A stretch of 64,000 nucleotides of DNA from Streptococcus suis (lineage in GTDB: Bacteria; Bacillota; Bacilli; Lactobacillales; Streptococcaceae), in the NCBI RefSeq assembly GCF_002964575.1, contig NZ_POQQ01000089.1, forward strand, positions 1 to 64,000. The letters are read 5' to 3'. How positions within the stretch are numbered: position 1 is the stretch's first letter; each line of letters opens with the position of its first letter. Below, in pieces: positions 33,582 through 41,793 of this stretch. The notes under the pieces were generated by a model. It was not told where the DNA came from and did not search any database. It saw only the letters and a program-made list of their open reading frames with translations. The position numbers and the translations under genes were made by a program.

Positions 33582-35337
33582 TCAAAAACATTCAGAAGTC
33601 ACTTTCAGGGAATTGTTAACATTACTAAAACCGTATAAAATAGCTATAAGTATTGCTTTGATTATTGCATTTATTTCGTCGACATTATCAATTTTTCAAC
33701 CAATACTTCTTTCAAAAATTATTGACAATATTAACGATAATATTTTGGGGCAAACTGTAGTATTTTTCTCCCTAATAGTATTGTTATCTGCAATCCTTAA
33801 CTCAATTAAGCAGTATATATTGGAGAGTATTAGTGAAAATTTAGTGAGTAGTTTACGAATTCAAATTGTGAATCGAGCAATAAAATATAAGATTGAGGTA
33901 TTTGATACTAAAAAGATTGGGGATTTAGCATCAATCTTGAGTGCAGATACAGCCCAGCTAAGGGGGATTTTGAGTCAAGGAATAGTAGAATTGGTATCGC
34001 AAACATTTACAATGATATTTGCATTAATTATGATGTTTTATCTTGATGTTCAATTATTTGGTGTATCTTTGTTAGCCGTTCTCTCTCTTTTAATGTGTGG
34101 CTTGTTGCTTGGGAAAAAAACTAGACCGATTGCGAAGGATTTACAAGAAGTAGTTGGGGAGTTATCCTCTGAGTTGGAACGAACTTTGCGGGGGATTAGG
34201 ACTATTCGAGCATTTTTATCAGAAGATATTTTTATTGAAAGAATGAGTTGTGTTGTAACTAATGCGACAAAAATTGGTAAAAAAGTAGCTATTTTTAAAT
34301 CAATTATAAGTGGTTTTTCCAATATAGCACTACAAATAATGCTTATAACGATTATTGGAATTGGTTCAATTAGAGTTGCTACAGGGATTATATCTATTGG
34401 AAATCTAAGCGCCTTTATAATGTATGTGATGCTAGTACTGACTCCAGCTGCAATGCTAGGAGGAGTATTATCATCAATAAATGAGGGGTTGGGAGCTTAT
34501 TCGAGAATTAAACTTGCATTGGAACTTCCGGTAGAAGAAGATGTAAATTCTTTAGATGTTCTTGATAAAAAAGGGAATCAGGCTTTGCAAATTAAAAATT
34601 TAACCTTTAAATATAACGACAATTCTGATAAAAACATTCTAAACAAGATTGATATTTCAGTTAATGGTCCGGGAGTGACAGCATTGGTTGGACCGTCTGG
34701 CTCAGGAAAAACAACTATATTTGAACTTATTGAAAGATTTTATGATTCAGATAATGGGTTAATAGAATTGTATGGAAATAATATTTATGATTTGCCAATT
34801 AAAGTTCTTCGTTCAAAGATAACCTTTGTGGAACAAAATGCTTCAATCTTTTCTGGCACAGTACTAGAGAATCTACAAATTGCTAATCAAAATGCTTCAA
34901 GATTTGACTGCTTGAACGCACTTAATTTGGTTAATCTTTTTCAGGATATTCCTACTGAAGAAATACTAGATAGAGTAATAGGGGAGTCTGGAATCACTTT
35001 GAGTGGTGGTGAAAAACAAAGGCTATCATTAGCTAGGGCCTTAATTTCTCCAAATGACATAATATTATTGGATGAGACTACATCAAATTTAGATAGTATA
35101 AACGAGTCGAAAATTCAACAATTAATTAAAGATTTATCTAGCAAGAAGACTGTCTTAATAATTGCTCATAGATTATCTACTATTCAAAATGCTGATTCAA
35201 TTTATTTAATAAGAGAAGGCGAAGTACATGACTTCGGTACTCACCAAGAATTACTATCAAGGAATAAACTCTATAAAGAATTGGTTGAAACTCAGTTCAT
35301 CAATACCGAAATATGTGGAAGTGATAAAATTGATTGA
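33574..35337 (+). CDS. lasso peptide ABC exporter (fused membrane and ATPase domains, D protein)
   Basis: 587 residues. Six-helix ABC membrane domain (about 20-305) fused to an ATPase with Walker A GPSGSGKTTIFELIE, signature LSGGEKQRLSLARAL, Walker B IILLDETTSNLD and switch IAHRLS. There is no N-terminal C39 peptidase, as expected because leader removal is done by the B2 protein. It exports the mature peptide. Last gene of the cluster. Confidence 0.9.
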   Translation: MNSQKHSEVTFRELLTLLKPYKIAISIALIIAFISSTLSIFQPILLSKIIDNINDNILGQTVVFFSLIVLLSAILNSIKQYILESISENLVSSLRIQIVNRAIKYKIEVFDTKKIGDLASILSADTAQLRGILSQGIVELVSQTFTMIFALIMMFYLDVQLFGVSLLAVLSLLMCGLLLGKKTRPIAKDLQEVVGELSSELERTLRGIRTIRAFLSEDIFIERMSCVVTNATKIGKKVAIFKSIISGFSNIALQIMLITIIGIGSIRVATGIISIGNLSAFIMYVMLVLTPAAMLGGVLSSINEGLGAYSRIKLALELPVEEDVNSLDVLDKKGNQALQIKNLTFKYNDNSDKNILNKIDISVNGPGVTALVGPSGSGKTTIFELIERFYDSDNGLIELYGNNIYDLPIKVLRSKITFVEQNASIFSGTVLENLQIANQNASRFDCLNALNLVNLFQDIPTEEILDRVIGESGITLSGGEKQRLSLARALISPNDIILLDETTSNLDSINESKIQQLIKDLSSKKTVLIIAHRLSTIQNADSIYLIREGEVHDFGTHQELLSRNKLYKELVETQFINTEICGSDKID

Positions 35338-35418
35338 GTTAAACCTTAGATGATTTTTTCAGTAAACTAATTAGGGCTGAAAGCTATAAAAATATTTATC
35401 ATTAATCAATGACATGAT

Positions 35419-35466
35419 AAAAAGCACACAACTCTTACTATCAAGTTGAGTTGTGTGCTTTTTATT
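35419..35466. terminator. strong bidirectional terminator closing the lasso operon
   Basis: Perfect 16-bp stem AAAAAGCACACAACTC (35419-35434) and its complement at 35448-35463, with A and T runs on both sides. Confidence 0.95.
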
Positions 35467-35863
35467 AGTCGATAAAGAAAGTTTGTGGACCTTGGTAACG
35501 GATTCCGTCATTGAAAGCGATGTAGAGGTTGAACAGTGGTGTAAACAATACGTAGAAGATGGCTTGAACATCTGATAAGCCGAATGCTTTACCGTAGCAA
35601 TAGGTTAGATAGATACCATAGAGTGGTCCTGCAAGTGGAATGAGCAAGAAGAAGATAAACCAGCCCTTATCCTCCCCAAATGTGATGCATTGTTGAACAT
35701 AGAGGTTGTAGAAGGGGATGAGGGATTTCCAACCAGCATAACCCGCTTTTTTAAAGAGGATATAATTGGAAATAGCAACTAAGATATACCAAATCATTGA
35801 GAAAATCATAGAGGTCCCCCAAAGACCAACTAAAATACCTTGCGCAAATGTTTCTTCTGTCAT
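35465..35863 (-). CDS. DUF5684 membrane protein
   Basis: 132 residues with three or four membrane helices. The pattern KKAGYAGWKSLIPFYNLYVQ followed by FFLLIPLAGPLYGIYLTYCYGKAFG is that of the DUF5684 / signal-peptidase-accessory-like group. Function unknown. GC content returns to the core level here, marking the right border of the accessory block. Confidence 0.8.
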   Translation of the reverse strand: MTEETFAQGILVGLWGTSMIFSMIWYILVAISNYILFKKAGYAGWKSLIPFYNLYVQQCITFGEDKGWFIFFLLIPLAGPLYGIYLTYCYGKAFGLSDVQAIFYVLFTPLFNLYIAFNDGIRYQGPQTFFID

Positions 35864-35893
35864 AATAAAACTCCATTTCTTTTTGATGAATCT

Positions 35894-35922
35894 ATTATAA
35901 CAGTATTAGTTCAATGATACAA
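35894..35922 (-). promoter_or_regulatory. promoter of the DUF5684 gene
   Basis: Minus strand TTGTAT (35922-35917), 17-bp spacer, TGTTATAAT (-10 at 35899-35894). Confidence 0.7.
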
Positions 35923-35953
35923 GTGTTTTTCAAAAATTTTGGAAGATTTCCAG

Positions 35954-35983
35954 AAAAAATCAGACCTTCTTAAGAAAGTCTGA
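35954..35983 (-). terminator. terminator of the phosphatase-pepT operon
   Basis: Minus-strand stem TCAGACTTT / AAGGTCTGA with CTTAAG loop, followed by TTTTTT. Confidence 0.85.
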
Positions 35984-35991
35984 AAAATTGA

Positions 35992-37212
35992 TTACTTGTA
36001 CGCGACAATTCCAAGGATGACGTCAACAGCTTGTTCCATGGTTTCGAGGCTGACGAACTCGAAGCGGCCGTGCATGTTTTCACCACCTGCGAAGATATTT
36101 GGCGTTGGGATGCCCATGAAGGAAATCTTAGAGCCGTCTGTTCCTCCGCGAACAGGTTCAATCAGTGGCTTGATGCCTAGATTTTCCATGACCTCCTTAG
36201 CAATGTTGATTGGAGTCATGTCTTTTTCGATGATTTTCTTCATGTTGTAGTACTGGTCATGCAGGTTGACAATGACGCGAGGGGTGTCAAAGTTGGCATT
36301 CATCTTTTCAGCAATGTCTAACATGAGCTGTTTGCGAGCAAGGAAATCCTCTTCCTCAAAGTCACGGATGATGTAGGTGGTAGAAGCAGTATCGACACTG
36401 CCTTCCATGTTCATCAAGTGGAAGAAGCCTTCATAACCTTCAGTTTTTTCAGGACGGTCTGCTTCAGGAAGGGCATTGTGAAAATCAATAGCCATCTGGA
36501 AGGCATTAATCATCTGGTCTTTTGCTGAACCTGGGTGGACATTGCGTCCAAGGAAATCAATCTTGGCACCAGCTGCTGAGAAGGTTTCGTATTGGAGTTC
36601 GCCCAGCGGTCCGCCGTCCATGGTGTAGGCAAAGTCCACATCAAAGTCTTCCACATCAAACTTGTCTGCACCGACACCGATTTCTTCATCAGGACCAAAG
36701 CCGACACGGATTTCGCAGTGCTTGATGTCAGGATTTTGGACTAGGAATTCAATGGCCGTCATGATTTCTGCAATTCCTGACTTATCATCAGAGCCTAGCA
36801 AGGTCGTACCGTCTGTGGTAATCAGGGTTTGCCCCTGGTAGTTGGCGAGTTGTGGGAAGTCTTTCGGATGCAATTCATAGCCAGAAGTTCCCAGTGCAAT
36901 GGGACTACCGTCGTAGTTTTCGATGATTTGTGGGTTGACACCTTCTGCGTTGAAATCAGCCGTATCCATGTGGGCGATGAAGCCAATTTTGCGGGTCAAA
37001 CTTGGGTCGTTAGCAGGTAGTGTTCCCACCGCAAAGCCATTTGGCAGGTAGTGGACATTCTGCAAGCCGATACGTTTCATTTCAGGAAGAAGGATATTTT
37101 GTGCGAACTCAACTTGGTTCTGGGTAGATGGAGTAGTCGTAGAGTTTTCATCAGAGCGGGTGTTTTCTTTGACGTAGACCAAAAAGCGGTCTAAGAGTGT
37201 TGGGTATTTCAT
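35992..37212 (-). CDS. pepT: peptidase T (tripeptide aminopeptidase)
   Basis: A 406-residue di-zinc M20B enzyme that removes N-terminal residues from tripeptides. Metal and catalytic motifs are [31 protein letters not shown] and the late [15 protein letters not shown]. The length is typical. It starts 9 bp after the HAD phosphatase gene with AAGGAGATA before the ATG, so both share one mRNA. Confidence 0.95.
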   Translation of the reverse strand: MKYPTLLDRFLVYVKENTRSDENSTTTPSTQNQVEFAQNILLPEMKRIGLQNVHYLPNGFAVGTLPANDPSLTRKIGFIAHMDTADFNAEGVNPQIIENYDGSPIALGTSGYELHPKDFPQLANYQGQTLITTDGTTLLGSDDKSGIAEIMTAIEFLVQNPDIKHCEIRVGFGPDEEIGVGADKFDVEDFDVDFAYTMDGGPLGELQYETFSAAGAKIDFLGRNVHPGSAKDQMINAFQMAIDFHNALPEADRPEKTEGYEGFFHLMNMEGSVDTASTTYIIRDFEEEDFLARKQLMLDIAEKMNANFDTPRVIVNLHDQYYNMKKIIEKDMTPINIAKEVMENLGIKPLIEPVRGGTDGSKISFMGIPTPNIFAGGENMHGRFEFVSLETMEQAVDVILGIVAYK

Positions 37213-37221
37213 AGTATCTCC

Positions 37222-38037
37222 TTACTTGTTCAAAATATGTTTTTCAATGGCCTTGGCAACGCCGTTGTTTTCATTGGTATCCGTGATGTCCTGGGCGATA
37301 GCTTTGACTTGTTCGTTGGCGTTGCCCATGGCAATACCAAGTCCAGCAAATGCAATCATTTCCAGGTCGTTGTTGGCATCTCCCATAGCCATGATTTCTT
37401 CAGGAAGAATACCGAGGCGGTCTGCCAATTTTTTCAAACCAGTGGCCTTGCTTGCACCGTTTGGTAAAATTTCTAACAGATAGTCCTGTGAACGAACAGT
37501 GGAATAGCCTTGGCTGAGTATAGGATTGTGTTGCTTTTCAAAGGCATCAATATGCTCTTTTTCACCGACGAACATGGCTTCAAAGAAACGGTGTTTGCCA
37601 GATCTAGCTTCTGACAAATCGATGGGCTGGGGTATCATTCCTACCAAACCAGCATCTAGGTTGACACGTGCATTGGCTTTTTCTGCCAGAACGAAGTAAT
37701 CTTCCTCGTCAAAGAGAGAGATTTGCACATCATCATTTTCAATAAAAGTGGAAAGATAATCAATATCAGAGATAGATAGTTCTTCCCAGTCAATCAGGCT
37801 CCAATCCTTTGTGGAATGGGTTGAGCAACCGTTATTGACAATGATATATTCCTCTTCGGTGTCAAAGCCAAGTTGCTCTACGAAAGGCTTAACGCCAACC
37901 AAGGGCCGTCCTGTGCAGAGAACGACTGTCACCCCAGCTTCAACAGCCTGATGAATAGCATCAATTTGTGGCTGCATCAACTCTTTATTCTCGTTTAAGA
38001 GGGTTCCGTCCATGTCAAGAGCGATTAGTTTAATCAT
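37222..38037 (-). CDS. Cof-type HAD-superfamily phosphatase
   Basis: 271 residues. HAD motifs are DMDGTLLNE (nucleophile Asp), CTGRP, the lysine region (NGASKATGLKKL) and MGDANNDLEMI. The cap is of the C2B type. Members dephosphorylate sugar phosphates or cofactors such as FMN and PLP; the substrate is not determinable. The promoter is TGCTATACT on the minus strand (-10 at 38068-38063), and a GGAGG site precedes the ATG. Confidence 0.9.
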   Translation of the reverse strand: MIKLIALDMDGTLLNENKELMQPQIDAIHQAVEAGVTVVLCTGRPLVGVKPFVEQLGFDTEEEYIIVNNGCSTHSTKDWSLIDWEELSISDIDYLSTFIENDDVQISLFDEEDYFVLAEKANARVNLDAGLVGMIPQPIDLSEARSGKHRFFEAMFVGEKEHIDAFEKQHNPILSQGYSTVRSQDYLLEILPNGASKATGLKKLADRLGILPEEIMAMGDANNDLEMIAFAGLGIAMGNANEQVKAIAQDITDTNENNGVAKAIEKHILNK

Positions 38038-38090
38038 AGTTACCTCCTTTTTTCATAAGACTAGTATAGCATAAAATGGGAGAGGAGTGC

Positions 38091-38119
38091 TTGAAATACT
38101 AAGCTCAATCCTATATAAT
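38091..38119 (+). promoter_or_regulatory. promoter of the leader ORF-acetyltransferase unit
   Basis: TTGAAA (38091-38096), 17-bp spacer, TATAAT (38114-38119). Confidence 0.8.
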
Positions 38120-38147
38120 AAAATTAAAAGGAAAGGAGGCGATTAAG

Positions 38148-38213
38148 ATGAAAGTATCAAATAATAGAATGGCTGTAGAAAAAATAAATCAAGGGGAGGT
38201 TATCAGAAACTAA
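38148..38213 (+). CDS. 21-codon leader ORF
   Basis: Encodes MKVSNNRMAVEKINQGEVIRN (given as MKVSNNRMAV then EKINQGEVIRN). A very good AAAGGAGG site lies seven to nine bases before the ATG. Its stop codon lies inside the hairpin 38194-38219 that precedes the acetyltransferase. Too short to assign; it looks like a translated leader. Confidence 0.55.
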   Translation: MKVSNNRMAVEKINQGEVIRN

Positions 38214-38219
38214 TCTCCC
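38194..38219 (+). promoter_or_regulatory. hairpin between leader ORF and acetyltransferase
   Basis: GGGAGGTTA (38194-38202) pairs with TAATCTCCC (38211-38219) with one wobble. The next gene's AAAAGGAG follows at once, so ribosomes on the leader ORF would open or close this stem. Confidence 0.6.
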
Positions 38220-38232
38220 AAAAGGAGTAGAA

Positions 38233-38688
38233 ATGAAGATTGTAACTGTATCGACTGCTGTTGACAAGGCAAGGATTATCGAAGAAGTGCTGGCGGACTT
38301 GCCAGAATGGTTTGGCTTACCTGAGAGTACCAAAGAGTACATCAAAGACGGCTCTGCCTTGCCACTGTGGGCTGCCTATGTTGCTGATGAAGCTGTTGGT
38401 TTTGTGACCCTGACTAATTCTTCAGAGGCTTGCGGAGATGTTCATTGTATGGGCATCAAGAAAGCCTATCATCGCCAGGGAATTGGTCGTTTGCTCATGC
38501 AGGCTTTGGAGGAAGAGGCTCGGAAGGACTATGCCTATTTGCAAGTCAAGACAGTGGATGAAGGGCATTATAAGGAATATGACCAGACCATTGCTTTTTA
38601 TAAATCCTGCGGTTTTGTCAAGTTAGAGGTATTTCCAAGCCTCTGGGATGAATGGAATCCCTGCTTGGTCATGGTTAAAAAGTTATAA
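38233..38688 (+). CDS. GNAT-family N-acetyltransferase
   Basis: 151 residues. The acetyl-CoA pyrophosphate loop is in GIKKAYHRQGIGRLLMQALEEEA (the Q/RxxGxG/A motif RQGIGRL), after the beta-4 CMGI strand, and the late YKSCGFVKLEVFPS strand closes the fold. Acceptor unknown. Preceded by a leader ORF and hairpin. Confidence 0.88.
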   Translation: MKIVTVSTAVDKARIIEEVLADLPEWFGLPESTKEYIKDGSALPLWAAYVADEAVGFVTLTNSSEACGDVHCMGIKKAYHRQGIGRLLMQALEEEARKDYAYLQVKTVDEGHYKEYDQTIAFYKSCGFVKLEVFPSLWDEWNPCLVMVKKL

Positions 38689-38698
38689 ACACATAGAG

Positions 38699-38733
38699 AA
38701 CATCGGTTATGGACCGGTGTTTTTTGGTATAAT
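38699..38733 (+). terminator. terminator, overlapping the next promoter
   Basis: AACATCGGT / ACCGGTGTT stem (38699-38721) with a T run. TGGTATAAT (-10 at 38728-38733) of the next gene starts within its tail. Confidence 0.85.
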
Positions 38734-38757
38734 AAAAGGATAGAATAGGAGTGTCAT

Positions 38758-39225
38758 ATGAAGACTGCTGTCAAAAAAGAAGTTGAGAAATACCTGTTAA
38801 GCATTTGCTATACCGTGCCAGTTAGTTTGGTGGAGGCATGGGATTTGTTGGCAACGGATAGTGGATTTGCCCGCTGGTTTCCTCAGTTGAGGGTTGAAGG
38901 TGACAAGTTGGTATTTAAAATGGAAGACTTCCATGAAACCATGGACTTGTTGACCTATCAACCAGGTGAAAAGATTGCTTACACCTGGGATACAGCTAGG
39001 CTTTCCTTCAGCTTGAGCCAGCAGGAGCAAGAGACGCTGATTGTCTTTGAGGAAGAAATCCCAGTTGATTTTGGCAATGAATTTGCGGATGCTAAAAAAG
39101 ATATGACAGGTTGGCTGGTGCAGAATGAATGCATCAAAAAACTCTTAGAAGGTCAGGACCTGCCTGCACGTCAACCATTGCAGGAAAAATGGTCTGCTAT
39201 TTTAGAAAAGGAATTATTGCTTTAG
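38758..39225 (+). CDS. SRPBCC/AHSA1-domain protein
   Basis: 155 residues. The START-like hydrophobic-ligand fold is suggested by SLVEAWDLLATDSGFARWFPQL at the N-terminus, EKIAYTWD in the middle, and the C-terminal helix DMTGWLVQNECIKKLLEGQ. The ligand and role are unknown. Own extended -10 promoter and AGGAG site. Confidence 0.82.
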   Translation: MKTAVKKEVEKYLLSICYTVPVSLVEAWDLLATDSGFARWFPQLRVEGDKLVFKMEDFHETMDLLTYQPGEKIAYTWDTARLSFSLSQQEQETLIVFEEEIPVDFGNEFADAKKDMTGWLVQNECIKKLLEGQDLPARQPLQEKWSAILEKELLL

Positions 39226-39242
39226 AAAATGAGGTGGACAAA

Positions 39243-39500
39243 ATGAAGAGATGGTGGGCTCAAATGCGAGAAGAATATTATGAGACACGTTTCAATTCAA
39301 GCGAGGATTGGCTAGAGTGGTTCATAAAAAGAAAAATGACTTGGGGTTGGCGGTGGATACTTGTCGTGACTTTTTGTGTTCTGTATCGACTGTTTTGGCT
39401 TGAACCACGAAATTTTTTTCGTTTTTTCTATTTTCTATGTATTTTAGGTTTTTTATATATTTTTTATAAACTGATTCGCTATATTGTCAGGAAGAAGTAG
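39243..39500 (+). CDS. small membrane protein, unknown function
   Basis: 85 residues beginning MKRWWAQMREEYYETRF, with two hydrophobic segments (WILVVTFCVLYRLFWL; NFFRFFYFLCILGFLYIFYKLI) and a basic end. The frame is open from 39129 inside the previous gene, but the ATG at 39243 has GAGG upstream. Unusually rich in Phe, Trp and Tyr. No family recognised. Confidence 0.6.
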   Translation: MKRWWAQMREEYYETRFNSSEDWLEWFIKRKMTWGWRWILVVTFCVLYRLFWLEPRNFFRFFYFLCILGFLYIFYKLIRYIVRKK

Positions 39501-39557
39501 GAACTGTCACCAACTTTTGTAAATTTGATTGAAGAAGGATGAATGAAAGGAATGACC

Positions 39558-40901
39558 ATGCAACAAATTACATGTCCCCATTGCTCTACCGTTTTTACGG
39601 TTAATGAAACAGAATACAGTCAGCTATTAGCCCAGGTACGTGGTGCGGAGTTTGAAAAAGAAATCCATGACCGTTTGGAGCGGGAACGGGAATTATTGCA
39701 GCAGAGGGCTGAAAATGACTTGCAAGCTAAACTGGGCGATAAGGACAAGGAAATCCTAGAATTGACTGCACGCTTGGACAAGATGGCTAGTCAAACGGAG
39801 CTGGAAATCAGCTCTGCCATTTCCCAAAAGGACCAAGAAATTCTTGAACTGACAGCAAAGTTGGATAAGCTGGCTAGTCAGACGGAGCTGGAAATCAACT
39901 CTGCCATTTCCAAAAAAGACCAAGAAATCCAAGAGCTCAAGGCTCAGTTAGGGCAAATCGGCTTGGCTAAGGACTTGGAGTTGCAGCAGGCGGTGGCCCA
40001 GGTAGAGAAGGAGCGGGATGCGGCTCAGAATGCTTTGGCCATGCAGGAGCAGAAGCAGGAGTTGGCGTTGGCGACCACTCGTCAGGAGTACGAGGTGCGG
40101 CTCAAGGCGGCGGATGAGCAGGTGGAGTTTTACAAGAACTTCAAGGCCCAGCAGTCCACCAAGGCAATCGGTGAGAGTTTGGAGCTGTATGCTGAGGCGG
40201 AGTTCAACAAGGTGCGGCAGCTGGCTTTTCCAAATGCCTACTTTGAGAAGGACAATCAGGTGTCGGCACGGGGCTCCAAGGGTGATTACATCTATCGGGA
40301 GCTGGACGAGAATGGCGTGGAAATCCTTTCCATTATGTTTGAAATGAAAAATGAGGCGGACGACACGGTCAAGAAGCACAAGAACGAGGACTTTTTCAAG
40401 GAGCTGGACAAGGACCGTCGGGAGAAGGACTGTGAATATGCGGTCTTGGTGACCATGTTGGAGGCGGACAACGACTACTACAATACGGGCATCGTGGACG
40501 TCAGCCACAAGTACGAGAAGATGTACGTGGTCCGTCCCCAGTTCTTTATTCAGTTGATTGGGCTCTTGCGAAATGCTGCGCTGAACAGCTTAAAATACAA
40601 GCAGGAGCTAGCCTTGGTCAGAGAACAGCATATCGACATTACCCATTTTGAAGAAGACCTGGCAACCTTTAAGACAGCCTTTGCCAAGAACTACCAGTCA
40701 GCTAGCAACAATTTCCAGAAGGCTATTGATGAAATTGACAAGGCCATTAAGCGGATGGAAGCTGTCAAGGCAGCCCTGACCACCAGCGAAAACCAGCTCA
40801 GATTGGCCAATAACAAGCTGGAAGATGTTTCTGTCAAAAAACTAACCCGTAATAACCCAACCATGAAAGCCAAGTTTGAGGCGTTGAAAGGGGAGGAATA
40901 G
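39558..40901 (+). CDS. DUF2130 coiled-coil protein
   Basis: About 447 residues. It opens with a zinc-ribbon-like CPHC (QQITCPHCSTVF), then a long coiled coil (~25-215) containing a 29-residue tandem repeat, then the DUF2130 domain (YAEAEFNKVRQLAFPNAYFEKDN..GDYIYRE...FEMKNEAD), which has a nuclease-like core. A C-terminal coiled coil follows. ATGs exist at 39543, 39552 and 39558; the last has GAAAGGA six bases upstream. The cellular role of the family is unknown. Confidence 0.85.
   Translation: MQQITCPHCSTVFTVNETEYSQLLAQVRGAEFEKEIHDRLERERELLQQRAENDLQAKLGDKDKEILELTARLDKMASQTELEISSAISQKDQEILELTAKLDKLASQTELEINSAISKKDQEIQELKAQLGQIGLAKDLELQQAVAQVEKERDAAQNALAMQEQKQELALATTRQEYEVRLKAADEQVEFYKNFKAQQSTKAIGESLELYAEAEFNKVRQLAFPNAYFEKDNQVSARGSKGDYIYRELDENGVEILSIMFEMKNEADDTVKKHKNEDFFKELDKDRREKDCEYAVLVTMLEADNDYYNTGIVDVSHKYEKMYVVRPQFFIQLIGLLRNAALNSLKYKQELALVREQHIDITHFEEDLATFKTAFAKNYQSASNNFQKAIDEIDKAIKRMEAVKAALTTSENQLRLANNKLEDVSVKKLTRNNPTMKAKFEALKGEE
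39741..39950 (+). repeat. 87-bp tandem coding repeat in the DUF2130 gene
   Basis: Two full units (39741-39827, 39828-39914), each coding KD(K/Q)EILELTA(R/K)LDK(M/L)ASQTELEI-type 29 residues, and a partial third from 39915. A recent in-frame duplication that lengthens the coiled coil. Confidence 0.9.
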
Positions 40902-40948
40902 AATCTCTATTCTAGTTTAGGTCAACAACAAATAGAAAGGAACTTTGT

Positions 40949-41563
40949 ATGAATTTGTTCGAAGGTTTAGAACTCATTACAGATAGTAATATAGAGAAGT
41001 TTGCAATTCCTGGAGTATGGGCATTGTTTGGTAAAAGAAAGCTCACATCTTCAGAAAATGATTCCATATCTATAGATGATCGATATTATTGTTTGCAGGT
41101 TGCCACCACTGAGAATATAAAAATTGAGATACTGAAGGATAAGAAGTTACTTGAAACACAAATTTGTACAGAGCCCATCATGAAAAACTATGTTAATCAA
41201 TTTAAGGAGAAATTGTTTGAGTATCCGGTGTATCCTTCTGCTAGAGAGTATCTTTATTCTGAGATAAGCCAGTGCTTTTCAAAAGATGATTTTGTATTTC
41301 TTTTAATTTGCCAAGAAGATAATGCAGATGTTAGAAAGAAAATCGAAAAAGTATTTGCACACAAAACAAAGGCTATCTATTGGAGAAACGGTGGCTCTTT
41401 CAAAGATGGAGATTTTATCAATTTTAAAAATAGGCAGCCGCTTTCAGTTGACATTGATGATGTCATGAATGACTTAGAGGACGTTCAGAAAGAGAAGATT
41501 AGGGTGATTTCAGAACGATACAATAAACAATTTAATAGTATTTCAACGGAGAAGGTAAAATGA
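40949..41563 (+). CDS. hypothetical protein, AT-rich gene
   Basis: 204 residues starting MNLFEGLELITDSNIEKFAIPG. No signal peptide, membrane segment or motif I recognise. AAAGGAAC precedes the ATG. Base composition is clearly more AT-rich than the DUF2130 and DUF438 genes on both sides, so it may be a later insertion. Its last four bases overlap the DUF1858 start (ATGA), so it is now part of that operon. Confidence 0.7.
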   Translation: MNLFEGLELITDSNIEKFAIPGVWALFGKRKLTSSENDSISIDDRYYCLQVATTENIKIEILKDKKLLETQICTEPIMKNYVNQFKEKLFEYPVYPSAREYLYSEISQCFSKDDFVFLLICQEDNADVRKKIEKVFAHKTKAIYWRNGGSFKDGDFINFKNRQPLSVDIDDVMNDLEDVQKEKIRVISERYNKQFNSISTEKVK

Positions 41564-41793
41564 ACACCATCGACCTAAATCTGCCTGTTGCAGAGATTAT
41601 CAACCAGCACCCAGAAGTCAAGGAGATTCTGGTGGAGCTTGGTTTCAAGCCCTTGGCCAATCCAGCCATGTTGAACACGGTTGGCAAAGTGACCAGCCTT
41701 AAGACTGGATCCAAGATGACCAAGATTCCGCTAGACCGTATTCAGCAAGTCTTGGAATGCAACGGCTATGAGGTAATAGGAGGAGAAGCATGA
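41560..41793 (+). CDS. DUF1858 domain protein
   Basis: 77 residues: NLPVAEIINQHPEVKEILVELGFKPL...LKTGSKMTKIPLDRIQQVLECNGYEV, the full DUF1858 fold. Family members accompany hybrid-cluster or hemerythrin proteins, and this one is coupled by a 4-bp overlap to such a gene. Confidence 0.85.
   Translation: MNTIDLNLPVAEIINQHPEVKEILVELGFKPLANPAMLNTVGKVTSLKTGSKMTKIPLDRIQQVLECNGYEVIGGEA

Noticed and set aside
39948-40508. 186-codon minus-strand ORF in the DUF2130 gene
   Set aside because: Leu/Val/His-rich shadow of a GC-rich coiled-coil coding region.
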